DNA of 64,000 bases from NCBI RefSeq assembly GCF_018408575.1, contig NZ_AP023418.1, positions 1,082,415 to 1,146,414 on the forward strand, read 5' to 3'. Position numbers and translations under genes: made by a program. Source of the stretch: Vescimonas coprocola. GTDB taxonomy: Bacteria; Bacillota; Clostridia; Oscillospirales; Oscillospiraceae. Each line of letters opens with the position of its first letter. Within the stretch, counting starts at the first letter, position 1. Below the pieces are notes generated by a model that was given only the letters and a program-made list of their open reading frames with translations, made no database searches and had not been told where the DNA came from. Positions 42,307-51,293 of this stretch are shown piece by piece.

Positions 42307-44614
42307 GGTGCGTGAGGAGCTGGCACAGGCGTTCCTGGCTGCGCTGAAGGAGGAGCAGCTCCCGTGGCGGGCCTGCTGGGCGCAGGGGCGTCCCTACAAC
42401 GCCGCTACCGGCAGACGCTATAAGGGCATCAACACGCTGCGGCTCTCTATGCTTGCCGATGAGCGGGGCTACAAGGATCCCCGCTGGTGTACCTTCCAGC
42501 AGGCCAAAGATAAGGGCTGGAAGATCCGCAAGGGAGAACACGCCACCAAGGTCGAATACTGGGCCATGTACGACATGGAGCGGAAAAGATGGATGAACTG
42601 GAACGAGGTGGAGCGCTTGAAACGGGATGATCCCGATGCAGCCGACAAGCTCCAGCTTCGCAGCCGTACCGCTCTCGTCTTTAACGCCGCTCAGATGGAA
42701 GGTGTCCCGCCTCTGCCCCAGCGCCCCCGGACAGACATTGGTCAACTCCGCCAGCAGCGGGACACCCTGCTGGAGAATATGCAGCTGGCCTATCGGGAGG
42801 AAGGCACCCGTGCCTACTACTCCCCCTCAGCCGATATGGTGACGCTGCCTCCGGAGGCCAGCTTCGACGATCCGTACAGCTACATCTCCACCTTCCTTCA
42901 TGAGTGCGGCCACGCCACCGGCCATCCTGACCGGCTGAACCGCCACATCGAGAATCATTTCGGCAGTGAGGACTACGCACGGGAGGAGCTGCGGGCAGAA
43001 ATCGCCAGCGCCTTCGTTTCGCAGGAACTGGGACTGGAGATGTCCCAAAAGGCTCTGAACGAACATTTCGACCTGCACAAAGCCTATATCCAAAGCTGGA
43101 TCAAGGTGCTGGAGAAGGATCCGCAGGAGCTGTTCGCCGCCATCAAGGACGCCAGCGGCATTGCCAACTACCTGATGGAAAAGGGCGAGTTCCAGCAGGA
43201 ACGGAACGTCACCGAAGAAAAGCGGCAGATCCGGCACATTGAGGCGGAGAACATCGATCAGGAAAAATTCGATTTCTACGCCAAAGATCCCGTAGACCTC
43301 CGCTTTGTTGGCTGCACCTTCCGCAATGTCACCGTCTCGGAAAGCGAGGCAAGGCTTTCGCAGTTCAAAGACTGCAAATTCTACGGCTGCGATACACGGA
43401 ATGTGCAGGACAGATCCGTCTTTACCCATGCAGCCTTCTTCCCCGCTGATACCACCGTCCGGCAGCCGAAGCGCCGGGAGAGCAAGTACATTCCCGCCGA
43501 CATGATCGAGCTGGCCCGCAGCCAGGATGTGTTTGACATCCTCCAGCGCACCGGGGAGCCGCTGTTCCAGAAGGACGGACAGTGGCGCTCTGTGGAGCAT
43601 GACAGTCTGGTAGTAACGCCCGGCAAGGGCTACTACTGGTTTTCACGGGCGGAGGGCAGCAAAAGCCCCATCGACTACTTCGTCAATGTCCATGGCATGG
43701 GCTTTCAGGAGGCTGTACGGACGGTGCTGGAGGCCATCCATAGGGACGTCACCTACACGCCCCCGGTATGGCTGCCGCCTGCAGAGCATGAGGAGTTTCG
43801 CCCTCTGCCACGGGCCAAGACGAATCTGGACGCCTATAACTATCTTGTTCAGGAGCGGGGGCTGGATCAGGAACTGGTAGACGGGCTTATGCGGCAGGGC
43901 CGGATCTACCAGAGCGGCAAATACAAAAACGTTGTATTCGTCGGCACGGACTTTGACGGCGTAGTGGCCAGCAACTTCGCCCGCAGCTGCGATCCCACGC
44001 AGCAGGTACAGCGCTTCGACGTCCGAGGCTCCCAGAAGGAGTACCGCTTTCGCATGGAGAACCCTGACTGCCCCCGCTGCAATGTCTTTGAGAGTGAGAT
44101 TGACCTGCTGTCCTATCTCTCCATGCGTCCGGCAGACCAGCGCACGGAGAACTATATTGCATTGGGCGGTGTATCGCCCCGTGCGCTGCTGGCCTTCCTC
44201 CAGTACCGACCGGACGTCAGCCAGATCAATCTCTGCACCGATGGCGACCGGGCCGGTGAGCAGTGTGCCGAAAGCATCCGCACTCTGCTGGAAGGCCAGT
44301 ATGAGATATCCCGTGAGGCGGCGCCCATCGGAAAGGACTGGAACGAGTCGCTGGTACGCATCCGGGAGCTGCAGGAGAGCTGGGAGCATGAGACCAACGA
44401 CCCGGAGACGGAGACGTGGCGGGACGATCTGACCTCACAGGAGGCACAAATCGTAGCAGCCTGGGACGACGGCTTTGACCACGGTCTGGCCCGCATGGTC
44501 ACCCTCTCCCGCACACAGGACGACCCCGGCCTAAGGAGCGCCATGGCCAAGCTTGACCCCGTAGAACAGGTGCGCTCCCCTTTCGCCCGAAAGGCTGAGG
44601 ACTGGACTTACTAA
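42290..44614 (+). CDS. Large multidomain antirestriction/primase-like protein
   Basis: 774 residues with three parts: an ArdC-type N-terminal ssDNA-binding domain (about 1-130), a zincin-like metallopeptidase domain with HECGHATGHPDR (about 205), and a C-terminal DUF3991/TOPRIM-like region (DYFVNVHGMGFQEAVRTVLE; NLCTDGDRAGEQC, about 640-670). ArdC proteins protect incoming single-stranded DNA; the added TOPRIM region suggests a primase or nuclease function after transfer. The extreme C-terminus DDPGLRSAMAKLDPV...DWTY is shared with ToxN of this ICE. Confidence 0.85.
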   Translation: MAAVNKVREELAQAFLAALKEEQLPWRACWAQGRPYNAATGRRYKGINTLRLSMLADERGYKDPRWCTFQQAKDKGWKIRKGEHATKVEYWAMYDMERKRWMNWNEVERLKRDDPDAADKLQLRSRTALVFNAAQMEGVPPLPQRPRTDIGQLRQQRDTLLENMQLAYREEGTRAYYSPSADMVTLPPEASFDDPYSYISTFLHECGHATGHPDRLNRHIENHFGSEDYAREELRAEIASAFVSQELGLEMSQKALNEHFDLHKAYIQSWIKVLEKDPQELFAAIKDASGIANYLMEKGEFQQERNVTEEKRQIRHIEAENIDQEKFDFYAKDPVDLRFVGCTFRNVTVSESEARLSQFKDCKFYGCDTRNVQDRSVFTHAAFFPADTTVRQPKRRESKYIPADMIELARSQDVFDILQRTGEPLFQKDGQWRSVEHDSLVVTPGKGYYWFSRAEGSKSPIDYFVNVHGMGFQEAVRTVLEAIHRDVTYTPPVWLPPAEHEEFRPLPRAKTNLDAYNYLVQERGLDQELVDGLMRQGRIYQSGKYKNVVFVGTDFDGVVASNFARSCDPTQQVQRFDVRGSQKEYRFRMENPDCPRCNVFESEIDLLSYLSMRPADQRTENYIALGGVSPRALLAFLQYRPDVSQINLCTDGDRAGEQCAESIRTLLEGQYEISREAAPIGKDWNESLVRIRELQESWEHETNDPETETWRDDLTSQEAQIVAAWDDGFDHGLARMVTLSRTQDDPGLRSAMAKLDPVEQVRSPFARKAEDWTY

Positions 44615-44646
44615 TCCGCTCTATCCAATCGGTAAATAAACAAAAC

Positions 44647-44676
44647 AGCAGCGGCAGCCGAACGGCTGCCGCTGCT
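44647..44676 (+). terminator. Terminator after the ArdC-like gene
   Basis: AGCAGCGGCAGCC/GGCTGCCGCTGCT perfect stem. Same sequence as the one after toxN (24120-24150), with matching flanks. Confidence 0.85.
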
Positions 44677-44700
44677 CATCTTCAGAAGGAGATTTCCCCT

Positions 44701-45456
44701 ATGAGAAAGCGTAGAAGCTATTTCAAGGTACCCAACGCCCTCATCTTTGACACCACCCTCAGCTTTGCCACCCGGAGAGTGGGCATGATCTTCTTTGCTT
44801 ACTGCAACGCCCTGGGCGGTTGCCGCAAAAGCTATGAGGCCATTGCCGCCCTGGCAGGCTGCAGTGTGGCCACCGCTGTCAAGGCCGTCTGGGAGCTGTC
44901 CGAGGCGGGATATCTTACTGTCAAGCACACCAAGTACCATAGCGGCAAGCTGGGACGCACCGTGTACGGCAAGAACACCTACACCGTCGATCTGGCCCTG
45001 CTGAAGAAGGGCTATACCATCCTGGATCGTGCCGTGCTGGAACAGGAGCTGACCGATTCTGCCCTTATCGTGCTGTGCGCCATCATTGTCTGCGCCGGGA
45101 ACAGCTCCCGTGCGTTCCCCAGCATCTCTGCGCTGCAAAAGAAAACCGGCGCAGCACGCTCCACCGTCTGCGCCGGTCTGCGGCTGCTCAAGGCCCTTAA
45201 AACCCTGCTGGTGCAGCTCTGCATCAAGAAGAACCAGGAGCATAGTCGCAATTCCTATCACATCTGCGGCGTCGCAGAGGGCAATTATGCAGCGGCTTCT
45301 TGTGACCAGCATATCGCAGCTTCGGATGCGTGTCAAGCCCCGATCGAGGGCTTTTCTCTGATGGGGGTAGTCCGATTTTTAGCAAATAAGGTTAAGACTC
45401 AGATAACGGGAGTATTAAATTACCTGTTGAAAGAAAGATCCTACCGTCTAACGTAA
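44701..45456 (+). CDS. Helix-turn-helix protein, replication-initiator-like
   Basis: 251 residues: start MRKRRSYFKVPNALIF resembles the RepA/replisome-organiser N-terminal domain in Clostridia elements, with a winged helix (SYEAIAALAGCSVATAVKAV) and a second HTH (ISALQKKTGAARSTVCAGL). It probably binds the element's replication or control region. RBS AGAAGGAG. Confidence 0.7.
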   Translation: MRKRRSYFKVPNALIFDTTLSFATRRVGMIFFAYCNALGGCRKSYEAIAALAGCSVATAVKAVWELSEAGYLTVKHTKYHSGKLGRTVYGKNTYTVDLALLKKGYTILDRAVLEQELTDSALIVLCAIIVCAGNSSRAFPSISALQKKTGAARSTVCAGLRLLKALKTLLVQLCIKKNQEHSRNSYHICGVAEGNYAAASCDQHIAASDACQAPIEGFSLMGVVRFLANKVKTQITGVLNYLLKERSYRLT

Positions 45457-45901
45457 GACTTACAAGAGAAGAACAGCAAACGAAAAATCAAAAAAATCAT
45501 TTCTCACACAACCGCCCCCGGCGCAGACTTTCGATCTTAGGCCAGCTCCAGCAGCAGGGGGACCTGTGTGTAAACTCCGTCAGGAGTTTTCCACGGGGGG
45601 ATAACTGCTGCGGTCGTTACGGCGCTGGCAGCCTGATGCAGCAGCCAAAGCGTCTGCAAAAGTAGACTTTTTGAGACACACACTCGCACCGTCTGGCTTA
45701 CGTCCGTAAAATACCCGCCGCAACTTTACGGATATGTCCGAAAACGCCAGAAGATTTACGGACATCTTTTGAGGCCCGTCGCCGTCGCCCGGTTATGCTA
45801 AGACGAAGCAGAAAGAGGGGCTATACCATAGCCGACAAATTTTGTCAAGAAAGCAGCCGCAAGGCTGCTTTCTTCGTCACCTGCAGAAAAGGAGGTTTCC
45901 C
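45457..45901. other. Gene-free region with TTTACGGA repeats (origin or res site)
   Basis: About 445 bases. TTTACGGA occurs as an inverted copy (45703-45710, TCCGTAAA) and two direct copies (about 45725 and 45755) around a spacer, with AAACTCC..GGAGTTT hairpin near 45571-45589. Such a cluster next to a replication-type HTH gene and a resolvase fits an iteron/origin or a res site. A second hairpin AAGCAGCC..GGCTGCTT (45851-45873) precedes the resolvase. Confidence 0.5.
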
Positions 45902-46504
45902 ATGAGCGATACCCGCACTTACTACTACGCCAGAGTCAGCAGTCGGGATCAGAATCTTGCACGGCAGCTGGAGGCATTCCGAGTCCTGGGCGCCGATGAG
46001 CGCTCCATCATCACCGACCGGGAGAGCGGCAAGGATCTGAACCGGCCCGGCTACATGGCCCTGAAGAACACCATCCTCCGGCCCGGTGACACGCTGGTCA
46101 TCACCTCGCTGGATCGGCTCAGCCGTCGGAAGGCGGACATTGAGACGGAACTGCTCTGGTTTCGGGAGCAGCACATCCGGTTGAAGATCCTCGATCTGCC
46201 CACCACCATGACCGACTTCCCTGCCGGGCAGGAGTGGGTGGCCGACATGGTCAACAACATCATCATTGAGGTGCTGGGTACCATGGCCGAGCAGGAGCGA
46301 CTCCGCACCCGGCAGCGTCAGGCGGAGGGCTACGCAGCAGCCAGAGCAGCCGGTCGCAAGATGGGACGGCCCAGACTGGCCCGGCCTCCTCAGTGGCCGG
46401 AGATCTACGCAGCGTGGCAGGCCGGGGAGCTTACCGCCAAGGAGGCTGCTCAGCGTCTGGGAATCGGAAGATCTACCTTCTACAAGCTGGCCAGCGAAAA
46501 ATAA
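45902..46504 (+). CDS. Small serine resolvase/invertase
   Basis: 200 residues: catalytic domain with YYARVSSRDQN (Ser nucleophile and Arg), IITSLDRLSRRK, and a C-terminal HTH (TAKEAAQRLGIGRSTFYKL). It can resolve element dimers or invert a segment. RBS AAAGGAGG. ATG 45902 chosen over the upstream extension for this reason. Near the right ICE end. Confidence 0.9.
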   Translation: MSDTRTYYYARVSSRDQNLARQLEAFRVLGADERSIITDRESGKDLNRPGYMALKNTILRPGDTLVITSLDRLSRRKADIETELLWFREQHIRLKILDLPTTMTDFPAGQEWVADMVNNIIIEVLGTMAEQERLRTRQRQAEGYAAARAAGRKMGRPRLARPPQWPEIYAAWQAGELTAKEAAQRLGIGRSTFYKLASEK

Positions 46505-47181
46505 TGGTCGGTCGGCAGCCGGCGCTCCATACACGAAAAAGCCAAACGGCACAAGGGTTTCAGCCCTCTGCCCGTCTGGCTTTTGCCGCAAATTTGAAAT
46601 TGTAAGAATTGAAAATGCAAAAAATAGTTGCATTATTGATAAAAACAGGATATTATAGAAGTAACAAGTCAATAAACGACAAAGTACCGCCCGGAACGGC
46701 AATCCCGGACGGTACCAACTCAAACGATGTTCACGGCATCGAAAGAGCTTTTTATGTCGCACTTCCGTGGTGGACACGGTTTCATTGTACCACCGCAGCG
46801 GATAAATGGCAAGTCTTTTTCGATGGAAAACATTGGAAAAGGCTTGTTTTTTTGTTCGTCTCCGGTCAAAAACCGGTCTCGATATAGACAACTGAATAAT
46901 CGGCCCGGTCAAATACAAGCGCATCTCCCGGAGCTTCGCCATGATATGAGCGGCACCGCTGCCTTCCAGCGGTCACGGGGATGAGACGCAAAGAGCAGAT
47001 AGAGAGTCTGTTCTGCGGAGCCAATACATCGCTTCCGCTGACAACGTGGTGAGGCCCTTGCAGTATTGCACAATAAGGCGCAGGCACAGGAACCAGATCG
47101 GGAAGCACGACAAACAAAGCAAAACGAACTTTAGAATAGGCGCACGGGGAACTGCATATATGCAGTTCCCCGTGGTCATCA
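46505..47181. other. Right-end noncoding region of the ICE
   Basis: Contains the resolvase terminator (about 46541-46583: AAAGCCAAACGG/CCGTCTGGCTTT), a promoter-like TTGCAT (46628-46633)-17-TATTAT (46651-46656) reading right, and a GTACCG..CGGTAC imperfect stem (46684-46715). No convincing gene; a weak ORF at about 46727-46984 has no ribosome site. Transcription from this promoter would run over attR antisense to the tRNA. Confidence 0.5.
46628..46656 (+). promoter_or_regulatory. Promoter-like sequence reading toward attR
   Basis: TTGCAT, 17 bases, TATTAT. Good spacing; a leader with a stem-loop follows but no gene, so its product may be a noncoding RNA or excised-form transcript of int-proximal genes (in the circle this end joins attL). 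Confidence 0.5.
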
Positions 47182-47255
47182 TGGCAGCGGGAGAAGGATT
47201 CGAACCCTCACATACGGAGTCAGAGTCCGCTGTGCTACCTTTACACAATCCCGCT
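47182..47255 (-). tRNA. tRNA-Gln (anticodon CTG)
   Basis: 74 bases on the minus strand with acceptor AGCGGGA/TCCCGCT, discriminator G and encoded CCA. The anticodon loop is CTCTGAC with anticodon CTG, and the T loop is TTCGAAT. It is the ICE target: the 46 bases at its 3' side are duplicated at 19667. The intact gene remains at the right junction (attR). Confidence 0.95.
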
Positions 47256-47328
47256 GTGTTCTGACGAACAAGCTATATTATACACGCTTCCTGTGTTTTG
47301 TCAACACTTTTTTCAAATCTCCTGAAAG

Positions 47329-47363
47329 TTTTTCCGGAGCCGGGTCTCCCCGGCCCCGGAAAG
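47329..47363 (-). terminator. Terminator after thiT
   Basis: TTTCCGG..CCGGAAA stem past the thiT stop on the minus strand, before the tRNA. Confidence 0.7.
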
Positions 47364-47377
47364 CTGTCATCCGGTCA

Positions 47378-47941
47378 TCACTGAGCCAGCTTCAGGTCCT
47401 CCGCCGTGAAATACTTCTTCAGGGGCTTATACAGCGCCGCAAAGACCACCAGGCACAGGATGATGCTGGGCAGCATATAGCTCCCGTTATAGAGCAGGGA
47501 GTAGAACCACGGGCTGGTCATGGTCATGCCGAAGAACTCATCGGGCATATACTTGCCCCACACCACGGCGCCGATGATGTAGTGGGCCAAAAAACGCAGC
47601 ACGCCGCCGATGACGGTGCCATAGAACACGCTCCACTTCCGGCGGGCCAGCAGGCCTGCGCCAAAGCCCAGCGCCGTGAAGGCCAGGAAGTAGTCGCAGA
47701 TGATGGTGGTCCAGTCGATGGAGAACTTGTTGCCGATGAGATAGGTCACGGTGCCGAATACGAAGCCGGCGCCGGCGCCCCAGCCGCAGCCATACCGAAC
47801 GGCGAACAGGATGATAGGCAGCATCTCCAGCGTGACAGAGCCGCCGTTGGGGAACTCATAGAGCTTGATAAAACTCAAAATCTCCGCCATAGCGATAAAA
47901 ATGGCAGCCTCACAGAGGGTACGGGTCTTATTGTTTTTCAT
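47378..47941 (-). CDS. thiT: Thiamine ECF transporter S component ThiT
   Basis: 187 residues with six membrane helices and the ThiT signature (EFPNGGSVTLEMLPI and GAGLLARRK). It captures thiamine and pairs with the ECF energising module encoded elsewhere. Start 47941 has TAGGAGG upstream; a TPP riboswitch precedes it, so high thiamine diphosphate should lower expression. Confidence 0.93.
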   Translation of the reverse strand: MKNNKTRTLCEAAIFIAMAEILSFIKLYEFPNGGSVTLEMLPIILFAVRYGCGWGAGAGFVFGTVTYLIGNKFSIDWTTIICDYFLAFTALGFGAGLLARRKWSVFYGTVIGGVLRFLAHYIIGAVVWGKYMPDEFFGMTMTSPWFYSLLYNGSYMLPSIILCLVVFAALYKPLKKYFTAEDLKLAQ

Positions 47942-48011
47942 GTGTTCGGATCTCCTCCTAAAAAAATTCCCGCATGGCGAGCCATGCAGGCGTCGCAATG
48001 CGGAACATGAA

Positions 48012-48112
48012 ATCCCTATGATCGCATTCCTACGCCGGCATTACCCGGATCAGGTTCGAGGGACCGGACGGCGATACGTCTCATCTCAGCCGGCTTGCAC
48101 CAGCGCCCCTTG
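48012..48112 (-). promoter_or_regulatory. TPP riboswitch of thiT
   Basis: On the minus strand the conserved THI-box elements appear in order: GGGGCGCTGGTGC, CTGAGAT, a variable stem, GAACCTGATCCGGGTAATG and CGTAGGAA, ending about 70 bases before thiT. Confidence 0.95.
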
Positions 48113-48171
48113 GATTGTAGCGTCATCTTATCATGCCGAACACTGTCTGTCAATCGCTATTTTCCACAAAA

Positions 48172-48199
48172 AGAGGAGCATCCCGCCGAATGCTCCTCG
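48172..48199 (-). terminator. Terminator after the DivIVA-like gene
   Basis: GAGGAGCAT...ATGCTCCTC stem just downstream of the stop. Confidence 0.75.
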
Positions 48200-48205
48200 T
48201 CTGTC

Positions 48206-48799
48206 TTATTCTCCGGCTTTCTCCGGCGCCGTCAGGCCCTTTTCCAACGCCGTCAGGCCCTCCTCCATCCGCCGGAAGCTGCTCATATCCGGCTGGCGAA
48301 GCGTCTGCTCTGCCTGCTGTAAGCGCTCCAGCAGCTGGCAATTCATCTGCTCATAGTCCGCCTGCGCCGTGCGGCACCACTCCCGCTGCCGGGCCGCCAG
48401 CTGCCGCAGCTGGGTCACGGCCTCCTCCCGGAACTGCTCCGTGCGGCGGTGGGCGCTGATCTCGATCTGGGCCACATGGTCCTTCAGAGACTCGTATTCG
48501 TCCGCCTGTACCTTCAGTTGGGCGCAGCGCTGCTCCAGCTCCTGATTCCGGGCCTCCGCATCCGCCAGCTGCCGGCGCAGACGGCGGCAGGTCTCCTCGT
48601 TGTCCCGCATCTTCAGCAGCTGCGCCTGTGTCACCCGCTGGGTATTCTCCAGCGTCTGGTTCTCCTTCCGGAGGGTCTCGTTCTCCACCTCCAGCGCCGC
48701 CACACGCTCCTCGTGTTCCCGGCCGGTCTTCTCAATGTATGCAATCACATCGCTGCGGTCAAAGCCGCCGAACATACTGGTCTTAAAGCTGGTGCTCAT
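48206..48799 (-). CDS. DivIVA-like coiled-coil protein
   Basis: 197 residues. Short N-terminal segment (MFGGFDRSDVIAYIEK) typical of DivIVA-related proteins, then a long coiled coil rich in Gln, Glu and Arg. DivIVA proteins mark poles or septa; the homology here is limited to the start, so a septation, sporulation or wall role is only suggested. RBS GGGGGATCACGG is modest. Confidence 0.7.
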   Translation of the reverse strand: MSTSFKTSMFGGFDRSDVIAYIEKTGREHEERVAALEVENETLRKENQTLENTQRVTQAQLLKMRDNEETCRRLRRQLADAEARNQELEQRCAQLKVQADEYESLKDHVAQIEISAHRRTEQFREEAVTQLRQLAARQREWCRTAQADYEQMNCQLLERLQQAEQTLRQPDMSSFRRMEEGLTALEKGLTAPEKAGE

Positions 48800-48874
48800 C
48801 CGTGATCCCCCCGCAAATTCTTTTACCCTACCATATCACAAAACGCCGTTTTTTACAAGCCACAAAATGAAAAA

Positions 48875-48900
48875 GCGGAAGGGGAACGTTCCCCTTCCGC
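48875..48900. terminator. 26-bp perfect palindrome terminator
   Basis: GCGGAAGGGGAAC and its reverse complement, no loop, with an A-rich left flank; lies 36 bases beyond the small membrane-protein stop. Confidence 0.75.
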
Positions 48901-48935
48901 CCGGTCTGAAGCTTACAGCATCGGTTCCTCGGCCC

Positions 48936-49133
48936 TTACGGCTCTTCCTTCTCCTTCTTCCGCTCCCGCAGAAGCTCCACAAGCTCCGACACCCAGCAGT
49001 ATAGCCCCACTGTCCCGGCGATGATGAGATACCACTTGTTAAACTCGCTCACCCGTCCTGACATCCAGCACACGGCAAGTATGCCCAGCACCGCCGCAGG
49101 AAACAGGAACAGGTGCTTGTGTTTTTTCCACAT
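48936..49133 (-). CDS. Small membrane protein
   Basis: 65 residues from ATG 49133 (AGAAGGGAG upstream). Two hydrophobic helices and charged C-terminal tail (RERKKEKEEP). No recognised family. Confidence 0.65.
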   Translation of the reverse strand: MWKKHKHLFLFPAAVLGILAVCWMSGRVSEFNKWYLIIAGTVGLYCWVSELVELLRERKKEKEEP

Positions 49134-49469
49134 TGTCAGCTCCCTTCTCCGGCCCTGTTTTTCCTCTTTATCTTTACAATAACGCACAAATTGTGCGAAG
49201 TCAACATTTTTCGCAAGGATATTCCGCAAAGTCCAAATCATATAACACATAGGTGAATGTGCATCACCATGCCCGAAATCCATCACGCCGCAGCATGACA
49301 CCTCCTCCGCTCACATCTCTCCATTTTCTTCATATTGCCAAAGTCTCCGATATTTCCCTCCGCTTCCAGTATTGTTAATAAGTAAACAGTCTATTTTTGC
49401 AGATATTTCTTGCTTTTTTGTGCCATTTGGTATAGACTAATCGGGAACGACTTATTTTGAGAGGCTGGC

Positions 49470-50366
49470 TTGAACAATATGAGCAATCCCTATAAGACAC
49501 GGGAAGGCGGCGCTACTGTCACCGTCTTTGTTCCCTACGACTGCAACAATCACTGCCCCTTCTGCATCAACAAAAAGGAGTATGCCGACTGCTCCGGCTT
49601 CAGTCTGGATGCCATTCTCCGCAGCATCCACACCATGGATGAGATCACGCCCCGCTGTGACTTCGTCTTTACCGGCGGCGAGCCCTTGGCAGATCTGGGA
49701 TCCCTCCAGAAGATGCTGGACGCCATTCCCAACACCCACAGAATTTTTATCAACACCACCTTCCCCGTGCAGCAGAAATACTCCGCCGACGAGATGATCG
49801 CCTTCACGAAGCGCAACCGGGACAAGATCACTTGCATCAACATCTCCCGCCATTTGGTGAAGTACGTGGAGGAGTCCCCGGACGAGGTAGTGGGCCGCAT
49901 CGCCTGCCCCACCCGCATCAACTGCGTGCTGTATAAGAACTACCCCGCCCAGAAGCTGACGGATTACGTGGAGCGCTTCCTGCCCTACCGCATCCCCATT
50001 CAGTTCCGCTATGACTACACAGAGACTACCCCGGAGAACCTCTATGAGGAGGAACACGACAAGATCCTTCAGGATCTGAAGAAGCAGTTCACCTACAAGG
50101 GGCTGGACGGCTGCCGGATGCGCAACGGCTTCCACTTCGAGTATAAGGGCCTTCACATGACCTACCACAAGACCCTTCCCTATTCCACCATCGTGGAGAC
50201 TGGCGACGACGGCATCACCTACGACATTCTGTACGATATCCTCATCAAGCAGAACGGCGAGATCCACTCCGATTGGACCGGCGTGAAGCTGGACGTGGAG
50301 AAGTACCGCCACGTGACCTACGAGCCATACGACCTGCGGGTTCTGGACGGCACCATCGACTTCTGA
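49470..50366 (+). CDS. Radical SAM protein
   Basis: 298 residues with the CxxxCxxC cluster motif in YDCNNHCPFC, GGEP motif (FTGGEPLADL) and TIM-barrel features. TTG at 49470 has GAGAGG eight bases before it; ATG at 49479 is an alternative. Resembles nucleotide- or sugar-modifying radical SAM enzymes, exact substrate not visible. Stands alone, closed by a terminator at about 50370-50412. Confidence 0.85.
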   Translation: MNNMSNPYKTREGGATVTVFVPYDCNNHCPFCINKKEYADCSGFSLDAILRSIHTMDEITPRCDFVFTGGEPLADLGSLQKMLDAIPNTHRIFINTTFPVQQKYSADEMIAFTKRNRDKITCINISRHLVKYVEESPDEVVGRIACPTRINCVLYKNYPAQKLTDYVERFLPYRIPIQFRYDYTETTPENLYEEEHDKILQDLKKQFTYKGLDGCRMRNGFHFEYKGLHMTYHKTLPYSTIVETGDDGITYDILYDILIKQNGEIHSDWTGVKLDVEKYRHVTYEPYDLRVLDGTIDF

Positions 50367-50369
50367 TGC

Positions 50370-50412
50370 AAACATCCCCCACTGTACTCACTGTACAGCG
50401 GGGGATGTTTCC
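50370..50412 (+). terminator. Terminator after the radical SAM gene
   Basis: AACATCCCCC and CGGGGGATGTT arms around TGTACTCACTGTACA-like loop, T-rich 3' flank. Confidence 0.8.
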
Positions 50413-50473
50413 GTCTCTCCCCAAAAAATCAGTCCCTTTTCAAGATAAGTGTTGCTATGTATGATCGTGAATT

Positions 50474-50728
50474 ATGTGTAACAATTTCTTTTGCTTCGTT
50501 CCTGCCCCTATATTTGGCAAAGAGAACCTACCCGCCACGAAATACCTCGATTGTGACATCATGCTCTTCTGGTGGTTAGAAAAGAACAAAGACCTCACCA
50601 CCAAGCAGATGGTAGATGAACTGTACTCCCTTATATGTAATCGCATCAACGACCCGATTACATACAAGGAACTTAAGAGTAAGAAGTTGGGACTTGATAC
50701 CAAGGGCATCATTCCAGTACAAGTTTAA
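50474..50728 (+). CDS. Uncertain small ORF
   Basis: 84 residues (MCNNFFCFVPAPIFGK...). No ribosome site and no recognised domain; the C-terminal part (ELKSKKLGLDTKGIIPVQV) looks protein-like. Either a degenerate gene or chance. Kept for completeness. Confidence 0.25.
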   Translation: MCNNFFCFVPAPIFGKENLPATKYLDCDIMLFWWLEKNKDLTTKQMVDELYSLICNRINDPITYKELKSKKLGLDTKGIIPVQV

Positions 50729-50901
50729 CCGATGCAGGGCACCGAAAAGAGCCGAAGGCAACTTCGGCGTCTTTTCATCCCTTGAAAGTAACACAAAAAT
50801 ATTGTATAATATAGAAAAGTCGAACAATTTGCTGGCTTTTCCGTCTATACAAATAATGAAGCAGCTAGACAAATTCAAATTTGACAAAGGAGTGTGATAA
50901 T

Positions 50902-51126
50902 ATGAGAAAAAAAGTAGTTACAGGTATTTGCATCTTGTTGGCTATCGTTCTTTTGATACCCATTCCTATGCGTCTGAAAGACGGCGGCACAGTTGTATAT
51001 CATGCTATCCTGTATCAAGTTGAGAATGTGCATAGAATAGACCCAGAAGCCACGTCCGAAAATGATTACCTTGAGGGAATGATAGTAAAAATCCTTGGCA
51101 TTGAAGTCTATAACAATGTTGAGTAA
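50902..51126 (+). CDS. Small conserved membrane protein
   Basis: 74 residues from ATG 50902 (AAAGGAGTG eight bases upstream). One N-terminal hydrophobic helix and a conserved MRLKDGGTVVYHAILYQV block of a widespread hypothetical family in Firmicutes. Function unknown. Confidence 0.65.
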   Translation: MRKKVVTGICILLAIVLLIPIPMRLKDGGTVVYHAILYQVENVHRIDPEATSENDYLEGMIVKILGIEVYNNVE

Positions 51127-51293
51127 TAGATCAGCCAATTTCAATTTGTCGAACTGAATAGTATATATCCCATAGGAGGAGCAAGGTTGAAATATACCCT
51201 GCTCCTTTTCATGTGCTTAGAGTTCCGTTAAATCGACGAAGGATTTGGCGGATAGGCTTATATCAACACAAAAGGTAAAAGGGATAAAAATCA

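Noticed and set aside
44701-45456. HTH protein as an antibiotic resistance regulator
   Set aside because: Domain order matches replication-initiator-type proteins of mobile elements and no resistance gene lies nearby.
46727-46984. Small ORF near the right end of the ICE as an excisionase gene
   Set aside because: No ribosome site before the ATG and no helix-turn-helix pattern.
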